From a virus, in the IMG/VR virus record IMGVR_UViG_3300025131_008556, positions 1 through 22,546 of that record: a DNA stretch of 22,546 nucleotides. One strand, written 5' to 3'. Below are positions 4,954 through 12,318 of the stretch, one piece after another; position 1 is the first letter of the stretch; each line of letters begins with the position of its first letter. Position numbers and translations under genes: made by a program. Below the pieces are notes generated by a model. The model ran no database searches. It was not told the origin of the DNA and saw nothing but the letters and a program-made list of their open reading frames with translations.

Positions 4954-7263
4954 ATGGCCCAATTATTTCCCGATCCCGTACCCTTAAATCTGTCTGCAGC
5001 CGAAAAGGAAGAGATCCTGTCGCACCTGACGGATCTCTACAACGGCCAGGTGGAAGACCGTGAGAAGTGGCGCACCACCCACGAAGGCTACGACGCCATG
5101 TTCCGGGGCGACGTGGGTCCGCGCCAGGGTCCCTGGGAGGGCTCGGCCGACCTGCATATCCCCGCCTCCTACTGGCTGGTCGATTCTATCTGCGTGCGAT
5201 TGGATTCCACCGTGTGGGGCCAGACACCGTTGGTGGGCGGCCAGGCCGAAGAAGACGACGACCAGGACGCCTTCCGCCATGCCTCTAACCTGATCGACTG
5301 GCACCTCCAGCCCAAGCGCATGAACGCCCGCATGATCTGGTCCCGCTGTTCGCGCCTGCGCGGCATTCACGGCTTTTCTGTGGCCTTGCTCTCCTACGTC
5401 AAGGACATGCACGTCCACCGCAAACTCAATCAATCCGGCCCCCCCGCCTTCATGGTCAACCCGGACCAGACCTTCCAACTGGACGAAGAAGGCAAGCCGG
5501 TCGAAGCGGTGCCCCAGGACATTGAGTGGGCCGAAACGATCAAGTATCACGGCCCCGTGATCGAACCGCAGGATTGGGACGACGTGGTGACGGGGGAAAC
5601 CACGGGCATTAACCTGCAACCCCGCTCTCCGTCGAACCCCAACGGCGCGCCGTGGGTTTTCTTGCGCAGTTGGGAAGACTTGAACCTGATCTGGAAAAAG
5701 AAAGAATCGACCTATACCTATATAGAAGGGGAACAGGACGACAAGGACTGGTGGAAGCAGCAGCAACCGACCCAGGACCGCTCCATCAATGAATCGGGCA
5801 CCTCCAACCAATCTGCCTCCCAGTTACACGACCGCTTTGAAGGGAGAGAGCGCAATGCCCGGGGGGTGCACCGGAGGGGCACGGCGGGCAACCCCGAATT
5901 TGAGACCATCTGTGCCTTTCATCCCTGGCTGGTCGAAGGGCCGGACGGAGAAGACGTAGATCAAGAGTGCGTCTTCTTCTTCTCGCGCCGTCCCCGGGTG
6001 CTGTTGGGTGCGTATCGCCTGTCCGATATTGTGTGGACGGGCGAACGGCCGCTCTTAGAGTGGCACTACCAGCCCGTCGGGGTGCGGTGGTATTCGCTGG
6101 GGGTGATGGAAATTGCCCAGCACCTGTCGGCCGAGCTGGACACCATCCACAATATGAGGATGGATGTGGGCTTTGCCACCAACATGCCCTTCTTCTTCTT
6201 TGTCTCCACCTCCGGTATCAACCCCGAAAACATTGAACTCAAGCCGCTCAAGGGCGTCCCCGTCGATAACATCAACGACGTGGCCTTTCCCCAACTGCAG
6301 AACGTTACCTCCTTTTTCTACCAGGAAGAACAACTCCTCTACACCCTGATCGAACGGGTCATGGGGGTCACGGATCTGTTTTTGGGCATATCCCCCACCC
6401 AGGGGGCCGCTGCCCGCCACGCCACCGGCTTTGTCGGCACCCAGCAAGAAGCGTTGGCCCGCACCCAGAATGTAGTCTCTCAGGATGCGGAAACTTTTTC
6501 TCGCCTGTGCCGCCTGGTCTACAACATGGAATTGCAGTACGGCCCCGAGCACCGTATCCTGCGCCTGCAGGGCGAAGAAGGCCCCCTGACCCGACGCTTG
6601 ACGCGGGATGAACTGAGGATGCGGGGCGAATACGACTTCCGCTTAGGGTCCAATCAGGGCACCTATTCGTCTATGCTTCGGCAGCAGCAGGGCCAACTGC
6701 TCATGGAGTTGGCTCAGTGGAACCCCCTTATGGCCCAGGACTTGGGGCGCTTGTGGGAAGCCACCCGCTTCCACATTGAAGCGGGCGATATCTCCCAACC
6801 CGAACGCTTCATCGGTCCCAAATCCGCCATCGGTCCCGGCGTGGCCAAGGACCAGGCGGAAGAGAACGGCGAGATGGACCAGCAGGTGTATGGGGTGGAC
6901 TTACCCGCCCCCGTCCACCCCAGCGATAACGACCAGCAGCACATAACGGAAAGTATTGCCCACCTGGGCTCGGACGCCTATATCTCTATGGGCCAGCCCA
7001 ATCAGGCTGGCCACCTGGCCCATATCCAACTCCATACGCAGTCCCAACAGCTAAAACAGACCATGCAGGCCCAGCAACAGGCCCAAGCTATGCAGCAAGG
7101 GGCTACGGGCCAACCGCCCGCCGCCGCCGCCCCTACACCCGGCGGCCAGGATCGCATTGTACCGCAGTTGACCAATGTGGACCAGGCCGGTCAAATGGGC
7201 CAATTGCCCACCAACGGCCAACCCCCCTCCGGTTCCCCTTCGCCCCAAATTGGACCCGTCTAA
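4954..7263 (+). CDS. Portal protein
   Basis: This encodes 769 residues from the ATG at 4954; a TTG at 4933 would add seven residues and fall in the hairpin. It has the hallmarks of large podovirus-type portals: WEGSADLHIPASYWL near residue 61, a long strand-rich wing with a PWVFLRSWEDLN segment, the stem/clip region, and an ATGFVGTQQEA segment near residue 490 followed by a long helix. The last 80 residues are Gln/Ala/Pro-rich (QQLKQTMQAQQQAQAMQQ) and likely disordered. Twelve copies form the ring at one head vertex through which the terminase packs DNA and onto which the tail attaches. The next gene starts in its stop codon (TAATG). Confidence 0.85.
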   Translation: MAQLFPDPVPLNLSAAEKEEILSHLTDLYNGQVEDREKWRTTHEGYDAMFRGDVGPRQGPWEGSADLHIPASYWLVDSICVRLDSTVWGQTPLVGGQAEEDDDQDAFRHASNLIDWHLQPKRMNARMIWSRCSRLRGIHGFSVALLSYVKDMHVHRKLNQSGPPAFMVNPDQTFQLDEEGKPVEAVPQDIEWAETIKYHGPVIEPQDWDDVVTGETTGINLQPRSPSNPNGAPWVFLRSWEDLNLIWKKKESTYTYIEGEQDDKDWWKQQQPTQDRSINESGTSNQSASQLHDRFEGRERNARGVHRRGTAGNPEFETICAFHPWLVEGPDGEDVDQECVFFFSRRPRVLLGAYRLSDIVWTGERPLLEWHYQPVGVRWYSLGVMEIAQHLSAELDTIHNMRMDVGFATNMPFFFFVSTSGINPENIELKPLKGVPVDNINDVAFPQLQNVTSFFYQEEQLLYTLIERVMGVTDLFLGISPTQGAAARHATGFVGTQQEALARTQNVVSQDAETFSRLCRLVYNMELQYGPEHRILRLQGEEGPLTRRLTRDELRMRGEYDFRLGSNQGTYSSMLRQQQGQLLMELAQWNPLMAQDLGRLWEATRFHIEAGDISQPERFIGPKSAIGPGVAKDQAEENGEMDQQVYGVDLPAPVHPSDNDQQHITESIAHLGSDAYISMGQPNQAGHLAHIQLHTQSQQLKQTMQAQQQAQAMQQGATGQPPAAAAPTPGGQDRIVPQLTNVDQAGQMGQLPTNGQPPSGSPSPQIGPV

Positions 7264-7511
7264 TGCCCAGCGCGAGAGAACAGAAAGACTTTGTCACGAA
7301 TCCGTGTTGGCAGCATCTGTGCCACGCCTTTGAGGAAATGGGCCGCAAGGAAGAATACAACCTGAAGGCCAGCGCAAGAGAGGGCAATATCACGGCTATC
7401 AACGTGCAGGCGGGTAAGGTGGAAATGCTGGATATCGTTAAACTGAGATTGCTCAACTTCGAGAAAGAAATGGATCCGCACACGGAGGACGTGGCCCTTG
7501 CCGCTGGCTAA
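7263..7511 (+). CDS. Small protein downstream of portal (hypothetical)
   Basis: This encodes 82 residues; its ATG shares a base with the portal TAA, so it is translationally coupled. It appears helical, with a Trp/Cys segment near the start (FVTNPCWQHLCHAFEEMG) and a helix with alternating charges in the second half (LDIVKLRLLNFEKEMD). No motif assigns a role. Small helical proteins after the portal can be head accessory proteins, but I have no direct evidence for that here. It overlaps the next gene's start by 14 bases. Confidence 0.65.
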   Translation: MPSAREQKDFVTNPCWQHLCHAFEEMGRKEEYNLKASAREGNITAINVQAGKVEMLDIVKLRLLNFEKEMDPHTEDVALAAG

Positions 7512-7836
7512 TCTACAACCCGATGTGCGGCGCACCATTGCCCGCAACACGCTCAACAAGGGGCCGTACGTGCTGTTTTCCTTTCCCGACGGCCAAAGCC
7601 CCCTTATCCTGCTGGATGCTCTCACGGTCAAACAGGCCCAACGAGCCCAGTCTGAACTCGGACGCATCGTCCGCCAACTCGAGGATCAACGCCATGAAGA
7701 AGTCCGGACACAGCTCGTCGGGCAAGAACCCGACCAAGGCCTCCAAGTCCCACGGCCACCCCAAAGCCAAAGCCAAGGGGACGAAGAAGGGCTACACCCA
7801 GAAAGACCCGGCCAAGCAGTATTAGACGGGTCGTAA
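7498..7836 (+). CDS. Hypothetical protein with C-terminal overlap (TTG start)
   Basis: The open frame gives 112 residues from the TTG at 7498, with GGAGG at 7483-7487 ten bases upstream. The first 65 residues look genuine (PYVLFSFPDGQSPLILLDAL, then a helix SELGRIVRQLEDQR). The last 47 residues are Gln/Pro/Glu low-complexity and are read from the same bases as the Lys-rich gene at 7694-7825 in another frame. Either both frames are translated, or this protein's tail is passive. A shorter product is not possible because no earlier stop exists in this frame. The function is unknown. Confidence 0.5.
   Translation: MPLANLQPDVRRTIARNTLNKGPYVLFSFPDGQSPLILLDALTVKQAQRAQSELGRIVRQLEDQRHEEVRTQLVGQEPDQGLQVPRPPQSQSQGDEEGLHPERPGQAVLDGS
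7694..7825 (+). CDS. Lys-rich basic mini-protein, nested in another frame
   Basis: This encodes 43 residues from the ATG at 7694, with GAGG at 7681-7684 nine bases before it. Twelve residues are Lys and one is Asp; the core HPKAKAKGTKKG resembles histone H1-type tails. It lies wholly inside the open frame 7498-7836, shifted by one base. Its composition matches the other basic mini-proteins of this window (11011-11193 and 14121-14282), which argues that this frame is the coding one here. It may bind DNA or a negatively charged head surface; this is inferred from charge only. Confidence 0.55.
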   Translation: MKKSGHSSSGKNPTKASKSHGHPKAKAKGTKKGYTQKDPAKQY

Positions 7837-7852
7837 CCGAAAGCATAAGAAC

Positions 7853-8716
7853 ATGTCCGAAGTAACCCCGGGCGTAGAAGAGGGGACCCCGGCCCCCGAG
7901 GAACAGGCCGCCGCTCCCGGCGCGGAGTCTGCCGGTGTAGAAGAAGGGCCTATTCCGTACGATCGCTTCAAGCAGGTCAACGATAAGTTGGGTCAAGCCG
8001 AGCAGGACAAGCAGAAGTTGGCGGATTGGGCCCGACAAGCCCAGCCCCATATTCAACGGCTGGAAGGCGAGAACCAGCAACTCAAGGCCCAATTGGAAAC
8101 CAACCCGACCCCCGTCAACGGCCAGGCCTCCAACGGCCAGGCCCCGGACGAAGATCCCACCGAACGGCTGCTCAACGATGCGTTCGGACGGGATGAAAAC
8201 GGGCAAAATGCCCGCCAGATATTCGAGATGGGCGTGGACCAGGCCCTGGCTAAAAAAGGCGTGGCCACGCAACAGGACGTGAGTACGGCCGTCCAACAGG
8301 GCAACCAGCAGGTTCAGGACCGCTTTACCTCGGCCTCGACCGTGCCCAACCAGCTGCAGAATATGATCCGCTCGGGCCAAATTGACCAGGAGGGGGCGAC
8401 CAAGATTTACCAGAAGGTGCAGCAACAGTTTGCCTCTGACCCCGATCTGGCCAACCGCCCCAACGATGTGCAGCACTTTATCGGCTCGACCTACGCCCAG
8501 ATGCAAACGTCGGGCGAGTTGCCCATCCAGCAGTTTCAGGCGCCCACCAACCCACTGCAGCCTTCGGGCTCCAGTCAGGGACCGCCCCAAGAAGACAAAC
8601 CCACGGTGGACGGCGGGGCGCTCAAGAACATGTTTCAGCGTTTGCGCGGGGCCGACTCGGCTCAACTGGACGCCAAGTTGAAGGCCCAGGAACAAAGGGA
8701 GGTGCCCCGTGGCTAA
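7853..8716 (+). CDS. Scaffold-like protein
   Basis: This encodes 287 residues from the ATG at 7853. It is acidic at the N-terminus (Pro/Glu/Ala-rich), carries a coiled-coil helix from about residue 43 to 80 (QAEQDKQKLADWARQAQ and onward), then Gln-rich helical segments and a basic, helical C-terminus (LKNMFQRLRGADSAQLDAKL). An acidic coiled-coil protein with a basic end, placed between portal and capsid genes, is the usual profile of a phage scaffolding protein that guides procapsid assembly and then leaves. No protease is seen nearby. The call rests on layout and composition rather than on a diagnostic motif. Its end overlaps the next start by eight bases. Confidence 0.7.
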   Translation: MSEVTPGVEEGTPAPEEQAAAPGAESAGVEEGPIPYDRFKQVNDKLGQAEQDKQKLADWARQAQPHIQRLEGENQQLKAQLETNPTPVNGQASNGQAPDEDPTERLLNDAFGRDENGQNARQIFEMGVDQALAKKGVATQQDVSTAVQQGNQQVQDRFTSASTVPNQLQNMIRSGQIDQEGATKIYQKVQQQFASDPDLANRPNDVQHFIGSTYAQMQTSGELPIQQFQAPTNPLQPSGSSQGPPQEDKPTVDGGALKNMFQRLRGADSAQLDAKLKAQEQREVPRG

Positions 8717-9521
8717 AGAACAACTGGTGGATCAAATCGACAACACGCCCGAAGTCTTGGATCTGGTCGGCGAGGCTATTGAGTGGGTGACTGGGCAACA
8801 CAAAGAGCACCAGGAATGCCCCTGGTGCGGCTGGAACCAGGCTGCCAAGTCCAATCCGTCTCAGGTGTTCAAGTCGCACCTGAGAGGCACGCACCAGCAC
8901 AAGGCGCAGGCCGCCTACGAGCAGAGTACCATGGACCCCACCTTGATTGTCACCGATCCGGTGGACGCCCAGGTGCCCCTGTTGGAGCGCATCGGATTGG
9001 AAGTCAAAGACGAGTGGGATAAGTTCAACGCTCTGGCCGTACCCGACGACATCCGCCGCGAGGCGGAAGCCGAAGGGGGCGTCTTGCGGTGGGTGGATCC
9101 CAACAAGGGCGGCTACTGGAAAAACCAGGGCGCCTGGTTTCCCAAGTATAAGCCCGAGCACGAAGACACGCTGGCCGCCCAACGCTCCACCGAAGACGGC
9201 ACCGTGCGCGCCAATGAGATGATTTTGGCGGTTATGCCCAAAGAGTTGGTGGCCAAACGAACACAGATCAAGCGCCAGCTCAACGACAATAACTTACGCT
9301 CCCGCGCCGAGGAACGTCCCGGCGGGGGGCAGGGACACCGTTCCGATACGGCCCAGAAAGCCTACGATTCCATGCTGGCCCAAGGCTCCGACAAAGCCAC
9401 CGCCCAACAGGTGGCCGACTCGGTGGATCGGGGGCTACAAAAGGGTAATATCGGACCCAAAGATACTCGCGAGGACGGGTATTTCCACTTTCAAGATCAA
9501 CAGGGTCGTCGATCCTTGTAA
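8709..9521 (+). CDS. Zinc-finger-bearing head-module protein (hypothetical)
   Basis: This encodes 270 residues from a GTG start with an excellent AGGGAGGTG ribosome-binding site at 8696-8704. Residues 37-62 form a C2H2-type site: C37-P-W-C40, then H57-LRGT-H62, which should hold one zinc ion and could contact DNA or another protein. The middle contains GGVLRWVDPNKGGYW and AWFPKYKPEHEDT; the C-terminus is polar and helical. It lies between scaffold-like and decoration-like genes, so a head or packaging accessory role is likely, but no family is recognised. Confidence 0.7.
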   Translation: MAKEQLVDQIDNTPEVLDLVGEAIEWVTGQHKEHQECPWCGWNQAAKSNPSQVFKSHLRGTHQHKAQAAYEQSTMDPTLIVTDPVDAQVPLLERIGLEVKDEWDKFNALAVPDDIRREAEAEGGVLRWVDPNKGGYWKNQGAWFPKYKPEHEDTLAAQRSTEDGTVRANEMILAVMPKELVAKRTQIKRQLNDNNLRSRAEERPGGGQGHRSDTAQKAYDSMLAQGSDKATAQQVADSVDRGLQKGNIGPKDTREDGYFHFQDQQGRRSL

Positions 9522-9549
9522 GGCGGCCCGCCTACAAGGAAGGTAACTT

Positions 9550-10047
9550 ATGGCTAATGCGGATACCCCGCATGGGTTCACGTGCTTCGGACCCATACTC
9601 GCTACCCATCCCTATTCCGTCGATGCGTCCAACGGCACCGCCTTTTTTATCGGCGATGCGGTGGAGATCGAAACCGATGGCAATGTGATTCCGGCCACGG
9701 CCACGGGCACCCAGATTTTGGGGGCACAGGATGGGATTTTGGCCGCTTCGACGGCCGGCACGGTGAACGTGCATAACGACCCGGATCAAGTCTACTACGC
9801 GCAAGGGCAATCGGGCCAGACCCCCACCCAGGCTATGATCGGCGCCAATACCGATCTGGTTGCCGGGGCGGGTAACACCAACACCAACATCTCCGGGCAC
9901 GAACTGAATCTGTCGGACGCCGATACGGCGACCTTCCAGTTCCGCATTATGGATCTGTTGCAGCGGGTGGATAACACCCTGGCGGCTAACGCCGAGTTGG
10001 TGTGCAATATCAACGAGCACTCTTTCAAAACCACAACGGGGGTGTAA
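9550..10047 (+). CDS. Capsid decoration-like structural protein
   Basis: This encodes 165 residues from the ATG at 9550, preceded by AAGGAAGG at 9536-9543. The N-terminal MANADTPHGF, then strand-rich FFIGDAVEIETDGNVIPATA, a Gly-rich turn (LVAGAGNTNTNISG) and a final RIMDLLQRVDN segment resemble a family of small structural proteins next to capsid genes in many environmental phages, often read as decoration or capsid-associated proteins. The predominantly beta pattern fits a protein that sits on the outer head surface. It ends two bases before the major capsid gene, and the two are probably expressed together at high level. The exact place in the virion is inferred. Confidence 0.65.
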   Translation: MANADTPHGFTCFGPILATHPYSVDASNGTAFFIGDAVEIETDGNVIPATATGTQILGAQDGILAASTAGTVNVHNDPDQVYYAQGQSGQTPTQAMIGANTDLVAGAGNTNTNISGHELNLSDADTATFQFRIMDLLQRVDNTLAANAELVCNINEHSFKTTTGV

Positions 10048-10049
10048 CC

Positions 10050-10955
10050 ATGGCATCTATAATGGGAACCAGCGCCTGGCCGCACCACACGACCCTGCGT
10101 GGTATCGACATCATCGTCTTCGACGAGTGGGAACAGCGCCCCCGCAAAGGGCGCGATATCTTCAACGTGAGAGACTCCACCCAGTACCAGGAAGACACCA
10201 AGACCGCCGGCGGGGCCGGGGTTATGACCGAGATCAGCGAAGGGCAATCTCTGTCCTACGTCAGTCTCAACGAAGGCTTCCGCAACACGTTCACCCATCT
10301 GGACTACGGGAACGGGATGCGGATTACCCGCCGCATGTTCCGCGAAGACCTCTACGGCACCATGGAAGAACAGGCCGCCGAGTTGGGGCGCATGGCCGTG
10401 GCCACGGAAGAGACCCTGTTGGCCAACCATTTCATCAACGGCTTTGACTCCAACTTCACGGGACCGGACGGGGTGGAACTGTTCTCTACCGCCCACAACC
10501 GGGAAGACGGCTCGACCTACTCGAATACGTTGACCAACGCAGCGGATCTGAGTCAAACGTCGTTCGAGCAGGCCATGATCGACTTTTCGGATTTCCGCGA
10601 CGGCGGGGGCAAGCGGCTCATGATCGAGCCGGCCCTGCTGCTGGTGCCCAAGGAGTTGCGCTTTGAGGCGCACCGCTACCTTAAAAGCGCCTACTCGCCC
10701 GAAGACGACACCAATGCGTCTAATCCGCTGCAGGATATCGTTCAGGCCTGCGTGTGGAACTACCTGACCGACACGGACGCCTGGTTCCTGGTGGCGCGCA
10801 AGGAAGACCACTTCCTGCTGCTCTACGAGCGCGAAACGCCGTGGACCGATTACGAGGTGGAGTTTGAAAGCAAGGACCATAAGACGAGTTTAATGTTCTC
10901 TCAGAGTAGCGGATGGGCCGATCCACGCGGAGTCTTCGGCTCGCCGGGCGTTTGA
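10050..10955 (+). CDS. Major capsid protein (HK97-fold, gpT-like)
   Basis: This encodes 301 residues from the ATG at 10050, with GGGGGTG just upstream at 10038-10044. The length, the SLNEGFRNTFTHLDYG region (extended arm to A-domain), the segment NFTGPDGVELFSTAHN that is typical of Mu gpT-type and related capsid proteins, and the final strand-rich ETPWTDYEVEFESKD all fit a HK97-fold head subunit. Its position after scaffold and decoration-like genes agrees. It would self-assemble in hundreds of copies into the icosahedral head. There is no visible N-terminal delta domain or protease gene, so the separate scaffold probably guides assembly. Confidence 0.85.
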   Translation: MASIMGTSAWPHHTTLRGIDIIVFDEWEQRPRKGRDIFNVRDSTQYQEDTKTAGGAGVMTEISEGQSLSYVSLNEGFRNTFTHLDYGNGMRITRRMFREDLYGTMEEQAAELGRMAVATEETLLANHFINGFDSNFTGPDGVELFSTAHNREDGSTYSNTLTNAADLSQTSFEQAMIDFSDFRDGGGKRLMIEPALLLVPKELRFEAHRYLKSAYSPEDDTNASNPLQDIVQACVWNYLTDTDAWFLVARKEDHFLLLYERETPWTDYEVEFESKDHKTSLMFSQSSGWADPRGVFGSPGV

Positions 10956-11010
10956 TAACTCAAGCAATAACAACCCTAGAGCATTTGTGCCTTCTAAGAA
11001 AGGGGAAATA

Positions 11011-11193
11011 ATGCCTCGAATTAAACGCAGAGTCACACCCACCCAAAGGGGCGTTCATAGCCGAGGGGCCAGTACTCATAGTTGGCGGCCTAGAAAGCGC
11101 AAGGCAAAGGCCAAGCCCAAGGCGAAGGCAACCCAAAGAGGGGTGCATAGTCGGGGTGCCAGCACCCACAGTTGGCGGCCTAGAAGAAAGTAG
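11011..11193 (+). CDS. Basic mini-protein with exact duplicated motif
   Basis: This encodes 60 residues from the ATG at 11011, with AAGAAAGGGG at 10996-11005. Twenty-one residues are Arg or Lys and none is acidic. The motif TQRGVHSRGASTHSWRPR occurs twice (residues 11-28 and 41-58), joined by a KAKAKPKAKA linker like those in histone H1 tails. The two copies are identical in protein but differ at nine codon third positions. This protein directly follows the major capsid gene. Strong positive charge suggests binding to packaged DNA, RNA or the inner head wall. No known family is recognised. Confidence 0.75.
   Translation: MPRIKRRVTPTQRGVHSRGASTHSWRPRKRKAKAKPKAKATQRGVHSRGASTHSWRPRRK
11041..11184 (+). 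repeat. Two 54-base coding repeats with only synonymous differences
   Basis: Copy one lies at 11041-11094 and copy two at 11131-11184, separated by 36 bases encoding a Lys/Arg-Ala linker. Aligned codon by codon, nine of 18 codons differ, all at the third base and none changing the residue. That shows an old duplication held constant by selection on the protein. Confidence 0.9.
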
Positions 11194-11310
11194 GCCAGTG
11201 GGTATTAGCGTGTAAAAAATCTCGCCCCCTAGAAGGCCTAGGCGGGTTCACTACAGAGAGGGGGAAGTAGCTCTCGGGCCAAACCCCCTACACAACCAAG
11301 GAAAGAAACA
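11194..11310. other. Leader region with stem-loop before the first beta-helix gene
   Basis: This 117-base gap has no gene. It holds a run of six A (11214-11219), a stem-loop formed by CCCCCTAG (11225-11232) and CTAGG plus GGG (11238-11246, one bulged C) with an AAGGC loop, and a GA-rich stretch (11254-11268). AAGGAAAG at 11298-11305 is the ribosome-binding site for the gene at 11311. The stem-loop is not followed by T bases, so it is not a terminator on the plus strand; it may stabilise a processed transcript. Confidence 0.35.
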
Positions 11311-12213
11311 ATGGCCAATCTCAATTTCGTACACGGACGCTGGATCAACTTGGACAAACCGGGGGGCCAGGTCTTCTTTGTCGGGGGCGGCACCGTCGCC
11401 GTAAACGGCAAGAGCGCGTCGGATACCAACCACGGCTTGACGCCCGAACAACCCCTGTCCACCATCGACGGCACGGCCGGTGCCTTTGCCAAGGTAGTGG
11501 CCGGACGCGGGGACACCATTGTGGTCCTGCCTGGCGCCGTCACGGTTACGGCGGCCATCGCTTTCGATACGGCCGACGTTACCTTGACCGGCATCGACCC
11601 CCAGGGCAACATCAACGCCTCGGCCATCCAGGTCAACGGGGCTATCGACGGCATCTCCGTAACGGGAGCCAACGCTGTCATTGAGAATCTGCACTTTCCC
11701 GCCGGCAGCACAGCGGCTCAGACGGCCGTTATCAATGTGGCGGCGGCGGGCACTACCATTCGCAACTGCACCTTTGCCTGCGGGGCCAACAACCTGGACA
11801 CCGTCACCATCGCCGCAGCGGGCCTACACACCGTAGTCGAGCACAACCGCTTCTACGTAGAAGCCAACGGCCCCGACAGCGCCGTGGTAATCGAAGATGC
11901 GGCCGCGCACTTCGTGGAGATCAAGGACAATATCTTCAACGGCATGAACACCACCAACTCGTGGGACGAGGCGGCGGTGGAATCGACGGTGGCGCATTTG
12001 TCGTGTCTGGTGACGCGCAACCAGTTCATCATGATCGGGGCGCACAGCATCCAGTTTTCAGCAGCGGCTACGGGCATCATTTCCTACAACGTGTTCGGCA
12101 ATGGCACCTTGACGGCGATGCTGGATCCCGGATCCTGCATGTGCTTTGAAAACTACGAAGCCGACGCTGTAGACGAGACGGGCCGCATCTTCCCGACTTC
12201 AGCCGCTTCGTAA
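11311..12213 (+). CDS. Parallel beta-helix structural protein, copy A
   Basis: This encodes 300 residues. It opens with NFVHGRWINLDKPGGQVFFV, followed by a Gly/Ala/Thr-rich ladder of short strands (AIQVNGAIDGISVTG, AVIENLHFPA, TTIRNCTFACG, TVVEHNRFYV, VEIKDNIFNGM) typical of right-handed parallel beta-helix proteins, with stacked Asn and aromatic positions. Proteins with this opening occur beside capsid genes in many environmental phages and are thought to be virion surface or fibre parts. The GRGDTIVVLPGAVTVTAAI segment is shared with the next gene, so the two are tandem paralogs. AAGGAAAG is well spaced from the ATG. The exact virion location is unknown. Confidence 0.75.
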   Translation: MANLNFVHGRWINLDKPGGQVFFVGGGTVAVNGKSASDTNHGLTPEQPLSTIDGTAGAFAKVVAGRGDTIVVLPGAVTVTAAIAFDTADVTLTGIDPQGNINASAIQVNGAIDGISVTGANAVIENLHFPAGSTAAQTAVINVAAAGTTIRNCTFACGANNLDTVTIAAAGLHTVVEHNRFYVEANGPDSAVVIEDAAAHFVEIKDNIFNGMNTTNSWDEAAVESTVAHLSCLVTRNQFIMIGAHSIQFSAAATGIISYNVFGNGTLTAMLDPGSCMCFENYEADAVDETGRIFPTSAAS

Positions 12214-12318
12214 AAAGTAAGAAACCCGGGCCGGTGCCGGGACCATCCCGATGTAGCCGGTAGGGTGGGGCGAGTAGGCCCGACAGCCCGAAGCCCCTTT
12301 ACTTGAAAAGGAAAACCC
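12214..12318. other. GC-rich leader between the two beta-helix genes
   Basis: No gene is visible in this 105-base gap. It contains nested short inverted repeats (CCCGG near 12228 with CCGGG near 12237) and several CCG/CGG blocks that could fold in the RNA. AAAAGGAAAA at 12306-12315 is the ribosome-binding site for the gene at 12319. I see no terminator (no stem followed by T bases) and no clear promoter. Confidence 0.35.

Noticed and set aside
4984-5811. Minus-strand open frame of 275 residues opposite the portal
   Set aside because: It lies wholly within the portal gene; long antisense frames are expected opposite GC-rich coding DNA, and no start signal or motif supports it.
7628-8695. Minus-strand open frame of 355 residues opposite the scaffold-like gene
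   Set aside because: The Leu/Gly/Val/Arg-rich translation mirrors the Gln/Lys/Asp-rich sense protein; it is a shadow frame.
9795-10880. Minus-strand open frame of 361 residues opposite the capsid gene
   Set aside because: It spans two well-supported plus-strand genes and has no motif; shadow frame.
11214-11246. Rho-independent terminator after the basic mini-protein
   Set aside because: The A run comes before the stem, and no T run follows on the plus strand; a minus-strand terminator would have no supported upstream gene.
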